Assembly (NCBI GenBank): GCA_007693875.1
Contig: RECT01000142.1
Span: 1-6,766, forward strand
Direction of reading: 5' to 3'
DNA: 6,766 bases
Origin: Spirulina sp. DLM2.Bin59
GTDB taxonomy: Bacteria; Cyanobacteriota; Cyanobacteriia; Cyanobacteriales; Spirulinaceae
How positions within the stretch are numbered: the stretch's first letter is position 1; the number at the start of each line of letters is the position of its first letter. The position numbers were made by a program, and so were the translations under genes. The notes beneath the pieces are model-generated. The model made no database searches, was not told the origin of the DNA, and saw nothing but the letters and a program-made list of their open reading frames with translations. Of the stretch, positions 5,634 through 6,766 are shown in pieces.

Positions 5634-5915
5634 ATGACCACTGCCACTTTGATCACCTGTTTGTTTGTGTTTGTTTTAGCTTCCTTTGTGGGGTTTGAAG
5701 TGATTAACCAAGTCCCCCCCACACTCCACACCCCCCTCATGTCCGGTGCTAATGCCATTTCCGGCATTGCCGTTTTGGGGGCGATCCTCGTTTCCGGTGC
5801 GTTGGGCTGGAATATCAGTATTGCCCTGGGCCTGATTGCTGTGGTGCTGGCTACGATTAACGTCGTGGGCGGCTTCCTCGTCACCGATCGCATGTTGTTA
5901 ATGTTTAAAAAATAG
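5634..5915 (+). CDS. pntAB: NAD(P) transhydrogenase alpha subunit part 2 (membrane domain)
   Basis: A 93-residue integral membrane subunit supplying part of the proton channel (domain II). There are three predicted transmembrane helices (about 4-24, 42-60 and 63-83) and a basic end (FKK). The loop VPPTLHTPLMSGANAISG (27-44) is the family hallmark. His32 in LHTPLMS appears to match the alpha-2 histidine proposed to act in proton transfer in the Thermus thermophilus enzyme; that equivalence is by motif. I chose ATG 5634, since the in-frame TTG at 5607 would overlap pntAA and add a non-membrane extension. There is no strong Shine-Dalgarno; with 10 bases after the pntAA stop, translational coupling is likely. 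Length and layout fit the three-gene form of the enzyme. Confidence 0.95.
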   Translation: MTTATLITCLFVFVLASFVGFEVINQVPPTLHTPLMSGANAISGIAVLGAILVSGALGWNISIALGLIAVVLATINVVGGFLVTDRMLLMFKK

Positions 5916-5918
5916 GGA
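5914..5918 (+). promoter_or_regulatory. ribosome binding site of pntB overlapping the pntAB stop
   Basis: AGGGA starts inside the pntAB TAG stop and lies six bases before the pntB ATG, coupling the two genes' translation. Confidence 0.6.
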
Positions 5919-5924
5919 ACCGCG

Positions 5925-6766
5925 ATGAATTGGACAGAATTTCTCCCGACGGGGATTCAATTAAGTTATTTGGTGGCCGCTTCCCTGTTTATTGTGGGGT
6001 TAAAGCAATTGGGATCTCCTGCTAGTGCCCGTCGCGGCAATCAACTGGCGGCGGTGGGGATGCTGATCGCCGTCGTGGCGACGCTCCTGGAGCAGCAGGT
6101 TTTGAACTATACGCTGATCCTCGCTGGGGTTGTGGTGGGGTCAGTGATTGGGGCGATCGCCGCCTACCGGGTGGCCATGACCGCCATGCCCCAAATGGTG
6201 GGGATTTTCAACGGTTTAGGGGGGGCGGCCTCGGCCCTGGTGGCGATCGCTGAATTTTGGCGACTCCTCAGCCTCGATCTCCCCCTCACCACCACCGCCC
6301 TAATCACAATCATCCTCGGGGTACTGATCGGCGGTGTCACCCTCACGGGGAGTTTTATCGCCTTTGGCAAACTCCAGGGCATCCTCCCCGGTGCGCCCTT
6401 ATTATTCCCCCTCCAACAACCCCTCAACGCGCTGCTGTTGGTGGCGTTTTTGGTGGGAAGTGTATTCTTCTGTATTGATCCCAGCAACCTGCCGGTTTTC
6501 TTGGGCTTAATTGCTGCCTCGCTAATTTTAGGGGTAGCGGTGGTGATTCCCATCGGCGGCGGTGATATGCCGGTGGTGATTTCCCTGCTTAACTCCTATT
6601 CGGGGTTAGCAGCGGCGGCGGCCGGGTTTGTGGTCAATAACAATATGTTGATCATTGCCGGGGCGCTGGTGGGGGCATCGGGGATCATCCTCACGAATAT
6701 CATGTGTAAAGCCATGAACCGCTCGATCTTTAACGTCCTCTTTGCCGGTTTTGGTGCTGAGTCCAG
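5925..6766 (+). CDS. pntB: NAD(P) transhydrogenase beta subunit, 3'-truncated by the window edge
   Basis: The first 280 residues of the beta subunit are present, open to the last base with no stop. This part is the membrane domain II. Hydrophobic helices recur from about residue 12 to 260, starting MNWTEFLPTGIQLSYLVAA. The MTAMPQMVGIFNGLGGAASALVA segment spans 85-107. The very conserved IGGGDMPVVISLLNSYSG (210-227) continues into AAAAAGFVVNNNMLIIAGALVGASG and IMCKAMNRS. Asn223 in NSYSG matches the E. coli channel residue Asn222. At the site of E. coli His91 (HSFVG) this protein has Asn96 (FNGLGG), a variant I recall from other bacterial PntB. About 185 residues, including the NADP(H)-binding domain III, should lie beyond the window if the length is the usual 460-470. 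It follows pntAB after nine bases. Confidence 0.96.
   Translation, partial: MNWTEFLPTGIQLSYLVAASLFIVGLKQLGSPASARRGNQLAAVGMLIAVVATLLEQQVLNYTLILAGVVVGSVIGAIAAYRVAMTAMPQMVGIFNGLGGAASALVAIAEFWRLLSLDLPLTTTALITIILGVLIGGVTLTGSFIAFGKLQGILPGAPLLFPLQQPLNALLLVAFLVGSVFFCIDPSNLPVFLGLIAASLILGVAVVIPIGGGDMPVVISLLNSYSGLAAAAAGFVVNNNMLIIAGALVGASGIILTNIMCKAMNRSIFNVLFAGFGAES

Larger units (their letters stand above)
878..6250. repeat. HIP1 octamers GCGATCGC, 13 dispersed copies
   Basis: Exact copies begin at 878, 1375, 1447, 2288, 2809, 2883, 4039, 4301, 4487, 5024, 5214, 6153 and 6243. Twelve lie in coding sequence and one (4301) in the intergenic region. HIP1 abundance is a cyanobacterial genome signature and supports the taxonomic call. 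Each site contains GATC and is its own reverse complement. Confidence 0.95.

Noticed and set aside
5435..5893. 152-codon open frame antisense to the pntAA-pntAB junction
   Set aside because: It spans two well-identified genes on the other strand and has no motif or ribosome site.
6164..6553. 129-codon open frame antisense to pntB
   Set aside because: It overlaps the conserved PntB membrane domain; its basic composition is what reversed hydrophobic codons give.

Overview
The window looks like chromosomal DNA from a cyanobacterium. Three things point there. The octamer GCGATCGC (HIP1) occurs exactly 13 times in 6.8 kb, where about 0.1 would be expected by chance in sequence of even base composition. 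There is a secreted protein of the cyanobacterial DUF2808 family. There is a transhydrogenase operon with a split alpha subunit and cyanobacterial-looking sequence. I cannot name a genus. No mobile element, tRNA, rRNA, CRISPR array or prophage gene is visible, and codon use looks even across the genes. This reads as ordinary core genome, and I do not see a clear new multi-gene system.

Layout. 47-1207 (-) encodes a ferrochelatase-fold metal chelatase with a strongly histidine-rich C-terminus. It diverges, with only 26 bases between start codons, from a small alpha/beta-hydrolase-like protein at 1234-1749 (+). Next on the same strand, at 1813-3363, is a soluble PAS-containing sensor histidine kinase whose dimerisation domain carries a large insertion. 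It converges on a DUF2808 exported protein at 3360-4106 (-), and the two genes share one palindromic TTAA for their stop codons. A 371-base intergenic region (4107-4477) separates this gene from the pntAA-pntAB-pntB operon (4478 to beyond 6766), which encodes the proton-translocating NAD(P) transhydrogenase. pntB runs off the right edge before its NADP(H)-binding domain.

How the genes work together. Only the three pnt genes form an evident functional unit: a membrane machine coupling proton flow to hydride transfer between NAD(H) and NADP(H). The chelatase probably serves tetrapyrrole or corrinoid metal insertion. The kinase has no response regulator in the window, so its partner is elsewhere. 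The hydrolase and the DUF2808 protein have no assignable substrate.

The points most worth a second look are: the His-tailed chelatase, which lacks the membrane tail usual in cyanobacterial HemH; the replacement of the PntB proton-channel histidine by asparagine alongside a histidine in PntAB; the exact 21-base in-frame tandem duplication in the DUF2808 gene; and the shared stop codon with hairpins embedded in the convergent gene ends.
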